Assembly (NCBI GenBank): GCA_947176615.1
Contig: CAMWRO010000010.1
Location: forward strand, 1 to 24,506
DNA: 24,506 nt
Reading direction: 5' to 3'
Origin: an uncultured Porphyromonadaceae bacterium
Lineage (GTDB): Bacteria > Bacteroidota > Bacteroidia > Bacteroidales > Muribaculaceae
In this document: positions 16,954-24,506 of the stretch, piece by piece
Layout of the letters: the number at the start of each line of letters is the position of its first letter
Numbering within the stretch: position 1 is the first letter of the stretch
Notes under the pieces: model-generated
Seen by the model: only the letters and a program-made list of their open reading frames with translations
What the model was told of the DNA's origin: nothing
The model's database searches: none
Made by a program: the position numbers and the translations under genes

Positions 16954-16990
16954 AGAATCCCGCAAGCAGAACCGCCTGCGGGATTCTTTG
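16954..16990 (+). terminator. Probable terminator after tRNA-Ser
   Basis: An 11-bp perfect inverted repeat pairs AGAATCCCGCA (16954-16964) with TGCGGGATTCT (16977-16987) around a 12-base loop, 9 bases after the tRNA. The following T run is short (TTTG), so termination may be partial and could let transcription continue into the MntA/HepT pair. Confidence 0.6.
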
Positions 16991-17006
16991 TATAGACCGA
17001 CTTCTC

Positions 17007-17300
17007 ATGTGTGACTCGAAAGAATGTATAGCTTTATTGAGCAAAAATCTGCCCTATATTCAAAAAGAATTCAGGGTAAGTGGGTTGTGCATCTTCAGTT
17101 CGATGGCTCGTGGCGATAATCGAGAAAATAGTGATGTGGATATTCTTGTTGATATGCCTCCTGAAATTTTTTTGATGAGCGCATTAAAAAGATTCCTCGA
17201 AGGATTGCTTAACACTTCGGTTGACTTGGTGCGTCGGCACTCCCATCTTTCTAAAAAATTTCTTGATCAAATATCAAGTGATGCTATCACATTACTCTGA
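17007..17300 (+). CDS. mntA: MntA-like minimal nucleotidyltransferase, antitoxin of a HepT/MntA pair
   Basis: The frame is open upstream through the tRNA, but the first sensible start is the ATG at 17007 (MCDSKECIAL), giving 97 residues. The minimal nucleotidyltransferase motif [G]S-x10-D-x-D is present as Ser31-Ser32, ten residues, Asp43-x-Asp45, followed by ILVD. The first position, normally Gly, is Ser here. In studied HepT/MntA systems the antitoxin inactivates HepT by adding AMP to a Tyr. The gene overlaps the HepT-like gene by 20 bases. Its G+C content, about 37-38% in two 60-base stretches I counted, is well below the roughly 60% counted in folC, which suggests acquisition by transfer. 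It lies 62 bases after a tRNA gene. Confidence 0.82.
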   Translation: MCDSKECIALLSKNLPYIQKEFRVSGLCIFSSMARGDNRENSDVDILVDMPPEIFLMSALKRFLEGLLNTSVDLVRRHSHLSKKFLDQISSDAITLL

Positions 17301-17673
17301 AAATGATAAACGTCGAGTTCTTCTGACTCTTGAATCCATAGAGGGAGCAATAAGTCAGTTGATTGGGTGGAACGAATGGGGCCGGTCTTCTGATGATTAT
17401 TATGAAACACAGACCGGTATGCAGCTACTTGCTGCGAATTGCACTCTGATTACAGCAATTGGTGAAGGTGTTAATCGCGTGAATAGGGTTATGCCAGAAT
17501 TCCTGCAAAGTAATTTCCCCGATGTACCTTGGTATGCTATAGTCGGAATGCGGAATCATATTGCTCACGGATATTTTGAGCTTGATGCGGATTTGGTGTA
17601 TGAAGCGGTGTCAATTGATATCCCTCCTTTGCTCAATACAATCCAAGCAGCGATACAATTCCTTTCAAAATAA
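17281..17673 (+). CDS. hepT: HepT-like (DUF86) toxin of a HepT/MntA pair
   Basis: The ATG at 17281 gives a 130-residue all-helical protein. The HEPN-type RNase motif R-x4-6-H-x-Y is present as Arg91, His96 and Tyr98 in MRNHIAHGYFE. Arg and His form the RNase site, and the Tyr is the residue modified by MntA in the characterised pairs. The order here is antitoxin first with a 20-base overlap, which favours coupled translation. The gene is A+T-rich compared with its surroundings. Its stop overlaps the convergent acetyltransferase stop by 9 bases. The function is by family. Toxicity cannot be read from sequence. Confidence 0.85.
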   Translation: MLSHYSENDKRRVLLTLESIEGAISQLIGWNEWGRSSDDYYETQTGMQLLAANCTLITAIGEGVNRVNRVMPEFLQSNFPDVPWYAIVGMRNHIAHGYFELDADLVYEAVSIDIPPLLNTIQAAIQFLSK

Positions 17674-18273
17674 ATCGGTATAGTAGTTTTTTATAATGTC
17701 GGTCTCGGTGATCGGGCGTAGTGGGCGGCATGGATTTCCGACGGCTAAGGTGTGGGGCGGGATGTCGCGGGTTACAACACTTCCGGCTCCGATTACGCTG
17801 CCTTCACCGATGGTGACTCCCGGCAATATGACACAATTTCCACAAATCCATACGTTATCGCCGATTGTCACGGGACGTGCCTGCATCAGTCCGTCATTGC
17901 GCTGTGAAATATCAAGGGCATGGGTGACGGTGTATATGCTGACATTAGGCCCGATGAATACATTGTCTCCAATGGTGACATCAGTTTCGTCAAGGATAGT
18001 CAGATTATAGTTGGCGATAAAATTATCGCCAACTCTGATGTTTGTTCCAAAATCACAGTGAAAAGGTGAATGAATGGTAAATCGATTCCCAATCCTACCA
18101 AAGAGGCTTTTAATTATTCCGCAGCGCTCATCTGTCGACGATGGTGGCAGGCTGTTGAGCCTGAAGCATTTCTCCTCGCAATCCAAGAGTATTGCGGATA
18201 TTTCAGGAGAAATGCAGTGGCACCATTCGCCTGACCGGAGTGCGTGAAGGGTATTTTCTGTTTCGGGGTTCAT
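17665..18273 (-). CDS. Sugar O-acetyltransferase, left-handed beta-helix (maltose/galactoside acetyltransferase-like)
   Basis: This is a 202-residue hexapeptide-repeat acetyltransferase of the LacA/Maa family, which transfers acetyl from acetyl-CoA to a sugar or related hydroxyl. The repeats run from about residue 70 to 170, with INI/VTIGDNV-type hexads such as VTIGDNVFIGPNVSIYT and VTIGDNVWICGN. The catalytic His is near residue 118 in YTVTHALD. The family C-terminal segment AVGNPCRPLRPI is present. The N-terminal 50 or so residues resemble the maltose acetyltransferase cap. The start overlaps the stop of the EFR1-type gene by four bases (ATGA), so the two are translationally coupled. The acceptor substrate is unknown. 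Confidence 0.9.
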   Translation of the reverse strand: MNPETENTLHALRSGEWCHCISPEISAILLDCEEKCFRLNSLPPSSTDERCGIIKSLFGRIGNRFTIHSPFHCDFGTNIRVGDNFIANYNLTILDETDVTIGDNVFIGPNVSIYTVTHALDISQRNDGLMQARPVTIGDNVWICGNCVILPGVTIGEGSVIGAGSVVTRDIPPHTLAVGNPCRPLRPITETDIIKNYYTDLF

Positions 18274-19019
18274 TTGTTAAAGAAATATTGGCCTTTGTCT
18301 TTGGTTGCATTGCTGTATGCTACCGCATGGCGCGGGCAGATGTGATAACATGCAAGGCAGAAAGCGCAGTTGTCTCCCCACGAAGGGTGGCCGCCTTCCA
18401 TAGTTATGTTGCGCTGGGGACAGACATGGGCGCACTTTCCACACGATATGCAATCCTCGGTCCAACGGAATTTACGCGGAGACATGGCATTGCGGACAAA
18501 CCACGGATATATGATGGCGGTTTTAATCCACGGCCAAGACCCTGTGACGACATCGTCGGTTTCAGTGCGGCTCTTAATTCGGTCGGCAATCGCGGCAATG
18601 CGTTGCCTTGATGCCGCTATTTTGGATTCGGCAGTTTCAGGCGCATCGACATCAAATCCTTTCATGCACACATAGTTGTTGGGCATCTGTACCGAATAGG
18701 TCGCGACAGGGGTCCATCCCTGTCGCGAAATATCGCGCCGCCACATTCGGTTGGCATGGCCGATGTCGTCACCGCATGTCGCGACCATGTAGCAGTCAAT
18801 GGTTGGGCGGTCGGTAACGGTCAGAGTCGAGATTACGCGACGCACAATCGGAGGTACGCCCCACGAATAGATGGGGAATACCCAAATCAGCCGGTTGTCA
18901 TCGGCAAGCATCGCCAGCTTTTTGTCGGGAAACATCGGTACGACTTTGTCGCCGAGCAATGCGCCAAGCCTTTCGGCTACATACCGTGAGTTTCCCGTGC
19001 CCGAAAAATAAAGTATCAT
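18270..19019 (-). CDS. EFR1-type flavodoxin-ferredoxin fusion protein
   Basis: The 249-residue protein joins a flavodoxin-like N-terminal domain to a double-cluster ferredoxin. The FMN phosphate loop is FSGTGNSRYVAERL (about 5-18). FPIYSWGVPP (about 48-57) is the second flavin contact. The ferredoxin part has CISCGKCAHVCP (Cys190, 193, 196, 200) and CAFCLACYHICP (Cys218, 221, 224, 228), enough for two 4Fe-4S clusters. Such proteins are thought to shuttle electrons in anaerobes, but partners are rarely known. It lies 22 bases after the DUF2027/Smr gene and is coupled to the acetyltransferase gene by an ATGA overlap. Confidence 0.92.
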   Translation of the reverse strand: MILYFSGTGNSRYVAERLGALLGDKVVPMFPDKKLAMLADDNRLIWVFPIYSWGVPPIVRRVISTLTVTDRPTIDCYMVATCGDDIGHANRMWRRDISRQGWTPVATYSVQMPNNYVCMKGFDVDAPETAESKIAASRQRIAAIADRIKSRTETDDVVTGSWPWIKTAIIYPWFVRNAMSPRKFRWTEDCISCGKCAHVCPQRNITMEGGHPSWGDNCAFCLACYHICPRHAVAYSNATKDKGQYFFNK

Positions 19020-19041
19020 AAATAGATCTACTTATCCGCTT

Positions 19042-20109
19042 TTATATTGTCACCTGTGTCGCTCCGAAACCATACTCCCGGAAAGACGCATCCTGAACTG
19101 CATGACCCTTGTAGCGGTGATTCAGCTCTTTCATGATTGCCTGTCGCAGGATGCCTTCTCCCTTTCCATGAATAAAGACTATTTTCTGTCCTTTTTTATT
19201 CAGATTGGCATCCATGACGCGACGGAACTCGTCAATCTGAATGTTCAGCATGTCGGCATTGGACAGTCCTCGTGTCGAGTCGACAAGCTCGGCGATGTGG
19301 AGGTCGACTTCGATGATGTTGTTGACGCTTTTATGTTTTTTTACCGGCTTGCGCGCAGGGCGGTCAGCTGCTTTCTTGGCGCGTATTCCTTCTTCGAGCC
19401 GTCCCGAGTCAAGAATCATGGCGCGCTGAGGAATGTCGTTCTTGACGATGTCGATGGCGATTACCGGCTTTTCAAAATAGGGGTTGTCGTGGAAACAGTG
19501 CAGTTTGAAAAACTTTGACGTGTCAAGTTTTGTCTCGATGGCTCCGGGTGATTTCAGTTTGAACTCTCGACCCTGCTTGAAGGCGATATACTGCACTGCA
19601 ACGCGATCCATTGACGGGAGGTCGGCAGTGGTTATTTCTTCAAGCCACACCTGTATGTTAGGCTCGACGATGCCGGCATAGCGTGTGGTCCATCCTGTAG
19701 CCTCGTCGGCACGGGTCATGTAGGTGAAATAGAGATAATAGTTGGAGTCATTGACGAGGTAAACGTCGTGGGTTGTAGTGTTGAGATGCTTTATCTCGGC
19801 CGGTTCGTAGGCGAGTACCACATTTAGCTTTTCGCCTTCGGGAGTTTCCTCCATGTCGGTTTCGCTGACTGCGGCGGGAGTTGGCGTGGCGGCATTTTTA
19901 GCCGGCTGTGAGACCGCGGCCATAGGTGCGGGAGTGGCTTTGCGTGGCTCGGCCATGTCGCCTGACGCCACGATGACACATTCGCGCAGCAGAACCGGGG
20001 TTTCAAATCCGTCTTCTTCCTCCACATAAGCGATATTATTCTCTATTCTTGTGATGCGCCCTCCTCCGATAGAGTTGAGGTAGCGCACGATGTCTCCGAT
20101 TTTAGCCAT
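19042..20109 (-). CDS. DUF2027 and Smr domain protein
   Basis: This 355-residue protein starts with MAKIGDIVRYLNSIGGGRI, an SH3-like N-terminal segment typical of the DUF2027 family. An Ala/Pro/Thr-rich linker follows (about residues 53-90). A beta-rich middle domain (about 95-245) contains VYLVNDSNYYLYFTY. The C-terminal Smr domain (about 270-355) has EVDLHIAELVD, the FIHGKGEG core and GHAVQDASFREYGFGAT. Smr domains bind or cut nucleic acid in other proteins. HGKGEG is the expected HGxGxG core, so this one may be active. It lies 44 bases after uvrA and could be co-transcribed with it. The cellular role is not known to me. Confidence 0.93.
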   Translation of the reverse strand: MAKIGDIVRYLNSIGGGRITRIENNIAYVEEEDGFETPVLLRECVIVASGDMAEPRKATPAPMAAVSQPAKNAATPTPAAVSETDMEETPEGEKLNVVLAYEPAEIKHLNTTTHDVYLVNDSNYYLYFTYMTRADEATGWTTRYAGIVEPNIQVWLEEITTADLPSMDRVAVQYIAFKQGREFKLKSPGAIETKLDTSKFFKLHCFHDNPYFEKPVIAIDIVKNDIPQRAMILDSGRLEEGIRAKKAADRPARKPVKKHKSVNNIIEVDLHIAELVDSTRGLSNADMLNIQIDEFRRVMDANLNKKGQKIVFIHGKGEGILRQAIMKELNHRYKGHAVQDASFREYGFGATQVTI

Positions 20110-20153
20110 TGATATATTGGTTTTTATATTGTTAAAGTTAAATTGCGGCGAAG

Positions 20154-22955
20154 TTAGAGTTTTTCTTTAAGAAACCGTCCTGTATAGGATTCCGTGCAAG
20201 CGGCTACTTCTTCAGGAGTTCCTTCGACTATGACCTGTCCTCCTCCGTCGCCTCCTTCAGGTCCCATGTCGATGATGTGGTCTGCCGTCTTTATAACGTC
20301 AATATTATGCTCGATGATTACCACGGTGTGGCCGAGAGACAATAATCGGTCAAAAGATTTCAGCAGGGTCGCGATGTCGTGAAAATGTAACCCGGTGGTA
20401 GGTTCGTCAAATATAAACATTGTCGGTACGCTGTTCTCGTTGGCGAAGAACGATGCGAGTTTTACGCGCTGGTTTTCCCCGCCGGAGAGAGAGGATGAGT
20501 TTTGCCCGATTTTAAGATAGCCGAGCCCGACATCCTGCAAGGGTTTTAACCGTTTGACGATTTTGCGCTCGATTGACCCGCTGCCTTCCGCCGAGAAAAA
20601 TTCGATGGCTTGGTTTATTGTCATTTCGAGGATGTCATATATGTTTTTGCCGCGATATTCCACTTCAAGGACCTCTTTCTTGAAACGTTTGCCGTGGCAG
20701 GTTTCGCAAGGTATGGTGATGTCGGCCATAAACTGCATTTCTATGGTTATGGTGCCTTCACCCTTGCATTCCTCGCACCGTCCTCCCTCGCTGTTGAATG
20801 AAAATGTCGAGGCGGTGAAACCCATTTGTTTCGATGCCTGCTGGTCGGCGAAAAGCCGGCGGATCTCATCATAGGCTTTCAGGTATGTGGCGGGATTGGA
20901 ACGCGTTGATTTACCGATGGGATTCTGGTCGACAAACTCCACCGCCTTTATTCTCGACAGGTCGCCGCGAAGACCTCGGAATGACCCGGGGGCGTCTCCG
21001 GCCTCACCCAGATGACGTGTCATGGCACGGTAAAGAATATCCCGCACAAGGGTCGACTTACCCGATCCGCTGACCCCTGTGACAACAGTCATCACACCGA
21101 GAGGGAATTTTACCGACACATCTTTCAGGTTATGCTCGCGGGCGCCGATGATTTCTACAGCGTCGCGGCTGCGACGGCGGGAAGTCGGGACCGTGATTGA
21201 GAGTTTTCCGGTAAGATATCCGGCCGTATATCCATCGGAATCGGGAAGGAGGTCGGGAGTTCCGCTAAACACGATTTGGCCGCCGTGACGTCCGGCATCG
21301 GGCCCCACGTCTATAATATAGTCAGCCGCCCTCATGATTTCTTCGTCATGCTCGACGACAACCACGGTATTGCCGAGGTCGCGCAGCTTTTTCAGCACTG
21401 AGATGAGGCGGTCTGTGTCGCGTGAATGCAATCCTATTGACGGCTCGTCGAGAATATACAGAGACCCGACGAGGCTGCTGCCGAGAGATGTGGCGAGGTT
21501 GATGCGCTGACTTTCGCCGCCCGAGAGGGTTGACGACAAGCGGTCAAGAGTCAGATAGGAAAGACCGACCTCGACAAGATAAGAAATGCGGTTGCGAATT
21601 TCGGTCAGAAGCCGCGATGCGATTTTCGTGTCTCTCTCGTCAAGAGTGAGATTATTGAAAAAGTCAAGAAGGTCGCCGACCGGCATATTTACGAGTTCTC
21701 CGATTGGCCGACCTCCCACTTTGACCCATTGGGCGGCCGGTTTCAGCCTTGAGCCGCCGCAAACGGGGCAGAGGGTTTTGCCTCGGTAGCGGGCCATCAT
21801 GACGCGGTATTGTACCTTGTACTGGTTTTCCTCGACCATTTTGAAAAAATTGTCAATGGAAGGGAATTCGTGTCCGTTGCCCGAAGGGCCGTGCCACAGC
21901 AGGTCGCGCTCGGCATCGGAGAGGTCGAGATATGGTTTGTGTATGGGGAAATCATACCGGGAGGCAAGCCTGATAAATTCGCGTTTCCATTCGCTCATTT
22001 TGTCGCCGCGCCATGCGACAACGGCATCATCGTAGACCGAGAGAGTGGGGTTGGGGACAACGAGCCGCTCGTCAATGCCGAGTACTTTTCCGAAACCGCC
22101 GCAAGTCTCACATGCCCCTACCGGGTTGTTGAAGTTGAACATCATGTCGCTCGGCTCGTCAAACGTGATGCCGTCGGCCTCGAATCGTTTCGAGAAAACT
22201 GTCGTTGTGATTCCGTCCTTGCCCCACACGATGAGCTTCAATTCGTTATGGCCTTCAAAGAATGCCGTCTCGACCGAGTCGGCGAGTCGGCTCAGTTCAT
22301 CCCCGTCGTGAGCCACGGCAAGACGGTCAACGAGCAAGTCATAGCCGTCGGCACTCTCAGGCAGAGCATCACCGAGGGCAAGGAGGTCCTCTATTTCGAC
22401 AAATTCATTGTTGTGGATGACACGAGAATATCCGGCTTTGAGATATACGTCGAGCTGTGAGCGGAACTTGCGTTTTTCGGGCATCACGATGGGAGAGGCG
22501 AGGGCGATGCGGGTGCCTTCGGGATGGGAGGTGGCGGCACAGACCACATCCTCGATGGTATGCTTTTTTACCTGTTCGCCGCTGACGGGCGAGAATGTCT
22601 TCCCGATGCGTCCGAAAAGCAGGCGGAGGTAGTCGTAAATTTCGGTTGAAGTCCCGACCGTGCTTCGCGGGTTGCGCGTGTTGACTTTTTGCTCGATGGC
22701 GATAGCCGGCGGAAGGCCGAGTATCATGTCACACTCCGGTTTGGGCATTTTACCGAGAAACTGTCGTGCATATGCGCTAAGACTTTCGACATATCGCCGT
22801 TGTCCTTCGGCATAAAGTGTGTCAAAGGCAAGCGACGATTTTCCGGAACCCGACAGGCCGGTGATGACCACGAGTTTGTTTCGTGGAATTTCAACGGTTA
22901 TATCCTTGAGATTATTGACCTTGGCTCCTTTAACTAATATATTCTGTTCAGTCAT
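20154..22955 (-). CDS. uvrA: Excinuclease ABC subunit A
   Basis: UvrA is the damage-sensing ATPase of nucleotide excision repair. It loads UvrB at lesions. The 933-residue length is typical. The first ABC module has Walker A GLSGSGKSSLAF (about 33-44), signature LSGGESQR and Walker B LYILDEPSIGLH. The second has GVSGSGKSTLV, LSGGENQR and MFIFDEPTTGLH. The C-terminal zinc finger is complete: CEECKGEG, then CETCHGKR (near 20700-20780). The first zinc module is incomplete. GACETCGGFG is present (near 22110), but the preceding Cys pair found in E. coli is replaced by EADGITFDEPSD (near 22145-22187). It is probably first in a minus-strand run with the DUF2027/Smr, EFR1-type and acetyltransferase genes. 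Confidence 0.98.
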   Translation of the reverse strand: MTEQNILVKGAKVNNLKDITVEIPRNKLVVITGLSGSGKSSLAFDTLYAEGQRRYVESLSAYARQFLGKMPKPECDMILGLPPAIAIEQKVNTRNPRSTVGTSTEIYDYLRLLFGRIGKTFSPVSGEQVKKHTIEDVVCAATSHPEGTRIALASPIVMPEKRKFRSQLDVYLKAGYSRVIHNNEFVEIEDLLALGDALPESADGYDLLVDRLAVAHDGDELSRLADSVETAFFEGHNELKLIVWGKDGITTTVFSKRFEADGITFDEPSDMMFNFNNPVGACETCGGFGKVLGIDERLVVPNPTLSVYDDAVVAWRGDKMSEWKREFIRLASRYDFPIHKPYLDLSDAERDLLWHGPSGNGHEFPSIDNFFKMVEENQYKVQYRVMMARYRGKTLCPVCGGSRLKPAAQWVKVGGRPIGELVNMPVGDLLDFFNNLTLDERDTKIASRLLTEIRNRISYLVEVGLSYLTLDRLSSTLSGGESQRINLATSLGSSLVGSLYILDEPSIGLHSRDTDRLISVLKKLRDLGNTVVVVEHDEEIMRAADYIIDVGPDAGRHGGQIVFSGTPDLLPDSDGYTAGYLTGKLSITVPTSRRRSRDAVEIIGAREHNLKDVSVKFPLGVMTVVTGVSGSGKSTLVRDILYRAMTRHLGEAGDAPGSFRGLRGDLSRIKAVEFVDQNPIGKSTRSNPATYLKAYDEIRRLFADQQASKQMGFTASTFSFNSEGGRCEECKGEGTITIEMQFMADITIPCETCHGKRFKKEVLEVEYRGKNIYDILEMTINQAIEFFSAEGSGSIERKIVKRLKPLQDVGLGYLKIGQNSSSLSGGENQRVKLASFFANENSVPTMFIFDEPTTGLHFHDIATLLKSFDRLLSLGHTVVIIEHNIDVIKTADHIIDMGPEGGDGGGQVIVEGTPEEVAACTESYTGRFLKEKL

Positions 22956-22979
22956 TTATGTCTATTGGAAATTAACCTA

Positions 22980-22987
22980 CAAATTTA
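22980..22987 (-). promoter_or_regulatory. Probable -7 box of uvrA
   Basis: TAAATTTG on the minus strand (22987-22980) matches TAnnTTTG, about 25 bases before the ATG. The -33 position holds TTTC rather than TTTG. No SOS-type operator was recognised next to it. Confidence 0.45.
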
Positions 22988-23041
22988 CGAAAAATCCGCG
23001 AGACAGGGAAATGGCCTGAATATTGTGCTATATAATAAATG

Positions 23042-24376
23042 TTAAGTGAGGCGGTTTATAACGGTGAGAGTTTTCCCGTTTGGTTCAACTATAAGCGAGT
23101 CGACATATCTGATTTTGACATATTCCCGTCCCCCCATCGCATAGGCAAAATGATCAAGCATCCGGTGTTCATGTCCCGAGGAGAAGTTACGGCCTTTTAC
23201 CACAAGGACCTCCATATAGCCGGGACGTTCCTGAAGATATTGAATCCCGTCAATCGGGAGGGCGATTTCGTCGTGTATTTCAAATACGGTGGAAGATGTG
23301 TAACTTCCGTCATGACGTAAAATCCGATTTTTTTCATGCCGTCCTGAAATAGATGACAGAATGCGTCGTGAATAGTTACTTTCGGGTATGGTGCGGTCTG
23401 AGAGGGTCGCATAATCACCCGTGCGGTATCTCAAGAGGGGCATTACACGGTTATAGAAAGTAGTTCCCACCAGTTCTCCCTCATTGCCGGGACACACCGG
23501 GTTGCCGTCAGGGCCGACAATTTCCGTGTATCCGTATGCTTCTTCAATTACATGGGTGTTGACATCTCTCTGCTCTATAAATATCAGTTTTTCAGTATGA
23601 CCATAGAATGATGAAATCTTTATACCGAGTTCGTTTTCTATAAAGTGGTACTGGTGCGTGGATATGCCTTCGCTTGTCAGCAGGGCATGTTTTATAAACG
23701 ATATATCAATACCATATTTTTGGAATAGTTTCAGAACTTGGAATGCTGTTGACGGATAGGCATAGATAGACGAAACGTGGTTCCGTTTCATCACCTTGGC
23801 CATCATAGCGAGATATTCCTTGTCAGTGCGGTATCCGTCAAATATTATTTCCCGGGTAGCCGGATTGACAATGTAGTTTTTCCCGGCAGGAAGAATCTTT
23901 TTGCGTATTGATGCACGGATGCCATAGTTCCATCCGGCATGTTCCCAAGCGCGAGTGACAAACGCCATTTCGGTAATGTATCGATTACTCGGGATTTCAA
24001 TCTGTAACGGCTTTCCTGATGTCCCCGACGTGCGGCGGGTAATATGGGGTATTGACGGTGCTAAATCTGAGAGAAATTCAGCGTAATTCCGAGTTACCTC
24101 GTCTTTGTCGATGAAATCAATTTTTTCTTCAAACTCATTGGCCGAGTTTATTGTCAAGCCTTTGTAACGTTTCCTGTAATATGGGACATGCTTTATGGCA
24201 TAATTCGCCATCTCGACTAACTTCTTTTCAGGGTCTATTGTCGGAATTGTTTTTTTGAAACGGAGCATTGCCGGGCCAAAGGCGAGGGGCCCGAGTCGGT
24301 TGAGATGCAATAATGGTTCGGTGAGCCAGTTTGGCGCGTTTGAAATTCTGTCTTTTAAAAAATCAGCAATACCCAT
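23042..24376 (-). CDS. Adenylate-forming enzyme of the PaaK/CapK (phenylacetate-CoA ligase-like) family
   Basis: I chose the ATG at 24376 (MGIADFLKDR), giving 444 residues. The frame remains open to a TTG at 24421. The ATP-binding P-loop is TSGTSGKP (about 116-123). SFYGHTEKLIF resembles the YGxTE motif, and LLRYRTGDYA matches the adenylate-binding R-x-GD motif. These are the core motifs of the ANL superfamily, and the overall length fits PaaK-like proteins. Members of this subgroup (CapK and similar) are commonly found in surface-polysaccharide clusters with no defined substrate. The gene is visibly A+T-rich: two 60-base stretches I counted hold 30% and 35% G+C, far below uvrA and folC. It may mark the edge of an acquired region. 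Confidence 0.88.
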   Translation of the reverse strand: MGIADFLKDRISNAPNWLTEPLLHLNRLGPLAFGPAMLRFKKTIPTIDPEKKLVEMANYAIKHVPYYRKRYKGLTINSANEFEEKIDFIDKDEVTRNYAEFLSDLAPSIPHITRRTSGTSGKPLQIEIPSNRYITEMAFVTRAWEHAGWNYGIRASIRKKILPAGKNYIVNPATREIIFDGYRTDKEYLAMMAKVMKRNHVSSIYAYPSTAFQVLKLFQKYGIDISFIKHALLTSEGISTHQYHFIENELGIKISSFYGHTEKLIFIEQRDVNTHVIEEAYGYTEIVGPDGNPVCPGNEGELVGTTFYNRVMPLLRYRTGDYATLSDRTIPESNYSRRILSSISGRHEKNRILRHDGSYTSSTVFEIHDEIALPIDGIQYLQERPGYMEVLVVKGRNFSSGHEHRMLDHFAYAMGGREYVKIRYVDSLIVEPNGKTLTVINRLT

Positions 24377-24506
24377 AATCCTGCTATTAAGTGAGTGTCC
24401 GAAATTATTTAATATATTCAAGCGAGTGCAATGAAGTTGCTTTCGTCCTTACTCATCAGTTACAGAGCTACGGCTATGCGCCTTCTTCGCAAGTCTGAAA
24501 TCATTC
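24377..24506. other. Right-edge segment, possible start of a divergent gene
   Basis: Upstream of the CapK-like gene a plus-strand frame opens at an ATG at 24431 and runs 25 codons to the edge without a stop (MKLLSSLLISYRATAMRLLR). A hydrophobic-basic start of this kind is common in membrane-associated glycan enzymes, but nothing diagnostic is visible. A minus-strand frame is also open from the edge to a stop at 24449 (18 codons) and could be the tail of another gene. I could not decide between them. No promoter box was seen. Confidence 0.25.

Noticed and set aside
16824..17006. Upstream extension of the MntA frame through tRNA-Ser
   Set aside because: The frame is open by chance across the tRNA and its terminator. 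Homology begins only after the ATG at 17007.
16857..17680. Integrated element using tRNA-Ser as attachment site
   Set aside because: I found no integrase and no second copy of the tRNA 3' end in the window. Transfer of the MntA/HepT pair rests on composition only.
1..24506. CRISPR array, insertion sequence or prophage
   Set aside because: No regularly spaced repeats, transposase or phage structural genes were seen anywhere in the window.

Overview
The window looks like chromosomal DNA from a member of the Bacteroidales, most likely a Muribaculaceae-type gut bacterium. This is an inference from three things. Several genes carry TAnnTTTG-type -7 promoter boxes. The gene set includes a DUF2027-Smr protein, a PIF1-like helicase with a TPR tail, an insulinase-type M16 peptidase and paired envelope parvulins. 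Base composition is roughly 50-60% G+C in the housekeeping genes. Most of the window is housekeeping sequence, with two visibly A+T-richer pieces: the MntA/HepT module near 17.0-17.7 kb and the CapK-like gene at the right end.

Layout. Bases 1-3521 (minus strand) are an envelope-biogenesis run: a 643-residue two-domain parvulin, a SurA-like parvulin broken by a single-base frameshift near 830, and the first 60 codons of an exported protein that could be an OstA/LptD-like factor. guaB (minus) follows with its own promoter and terminator, and is divergent from an exported L,D-transpeptidase (plus). RNase P RNA (rnpB) comes next and runs almost directly into a PIF1/RecD-like helicase gene. A perfect 17-bp bidirectional terminator at 8497-8535 separates that helicase from a convergent periplasmic M16 zinc peptidase.

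From 11.6 to 16.7 kb a tight plus-strand operon carries pyrK-pyrD (pyrimidine synthesis), a small unrecognised gene, two half-size ChrA transporters and a FolC-HAD fusion. Four of the five junctions overlap or are separated by fewer than 6 bases. tRNA-Ser(GGA) follows, with a good promoter and a terminator, and then a MntA/HepT toxin-antitoxin pair.

From 17.7 to 23.0 kb the minus strand carries uvrA, a DUF2027/Smr protein, a flavodoxin-ferredoxin (EFR1-type) protein and a hexapeptide-repeat acetyltransferase, probably co-transcribed in that order. The right end holds an A+T-rich PaaK/CapK-like adenylate-forming enzyme, possibly the edge of a surface-polysaccharide region.

I saw no CRISPR array, insertion sequence or prophage. 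The items most worth a second look are the FolC-HAD fusion, the SurA frameshift, the MntA variant with Ser in place of the usual Gly, the rnpB-helicase junction, and UvrA lacking half of its first zinc finger.
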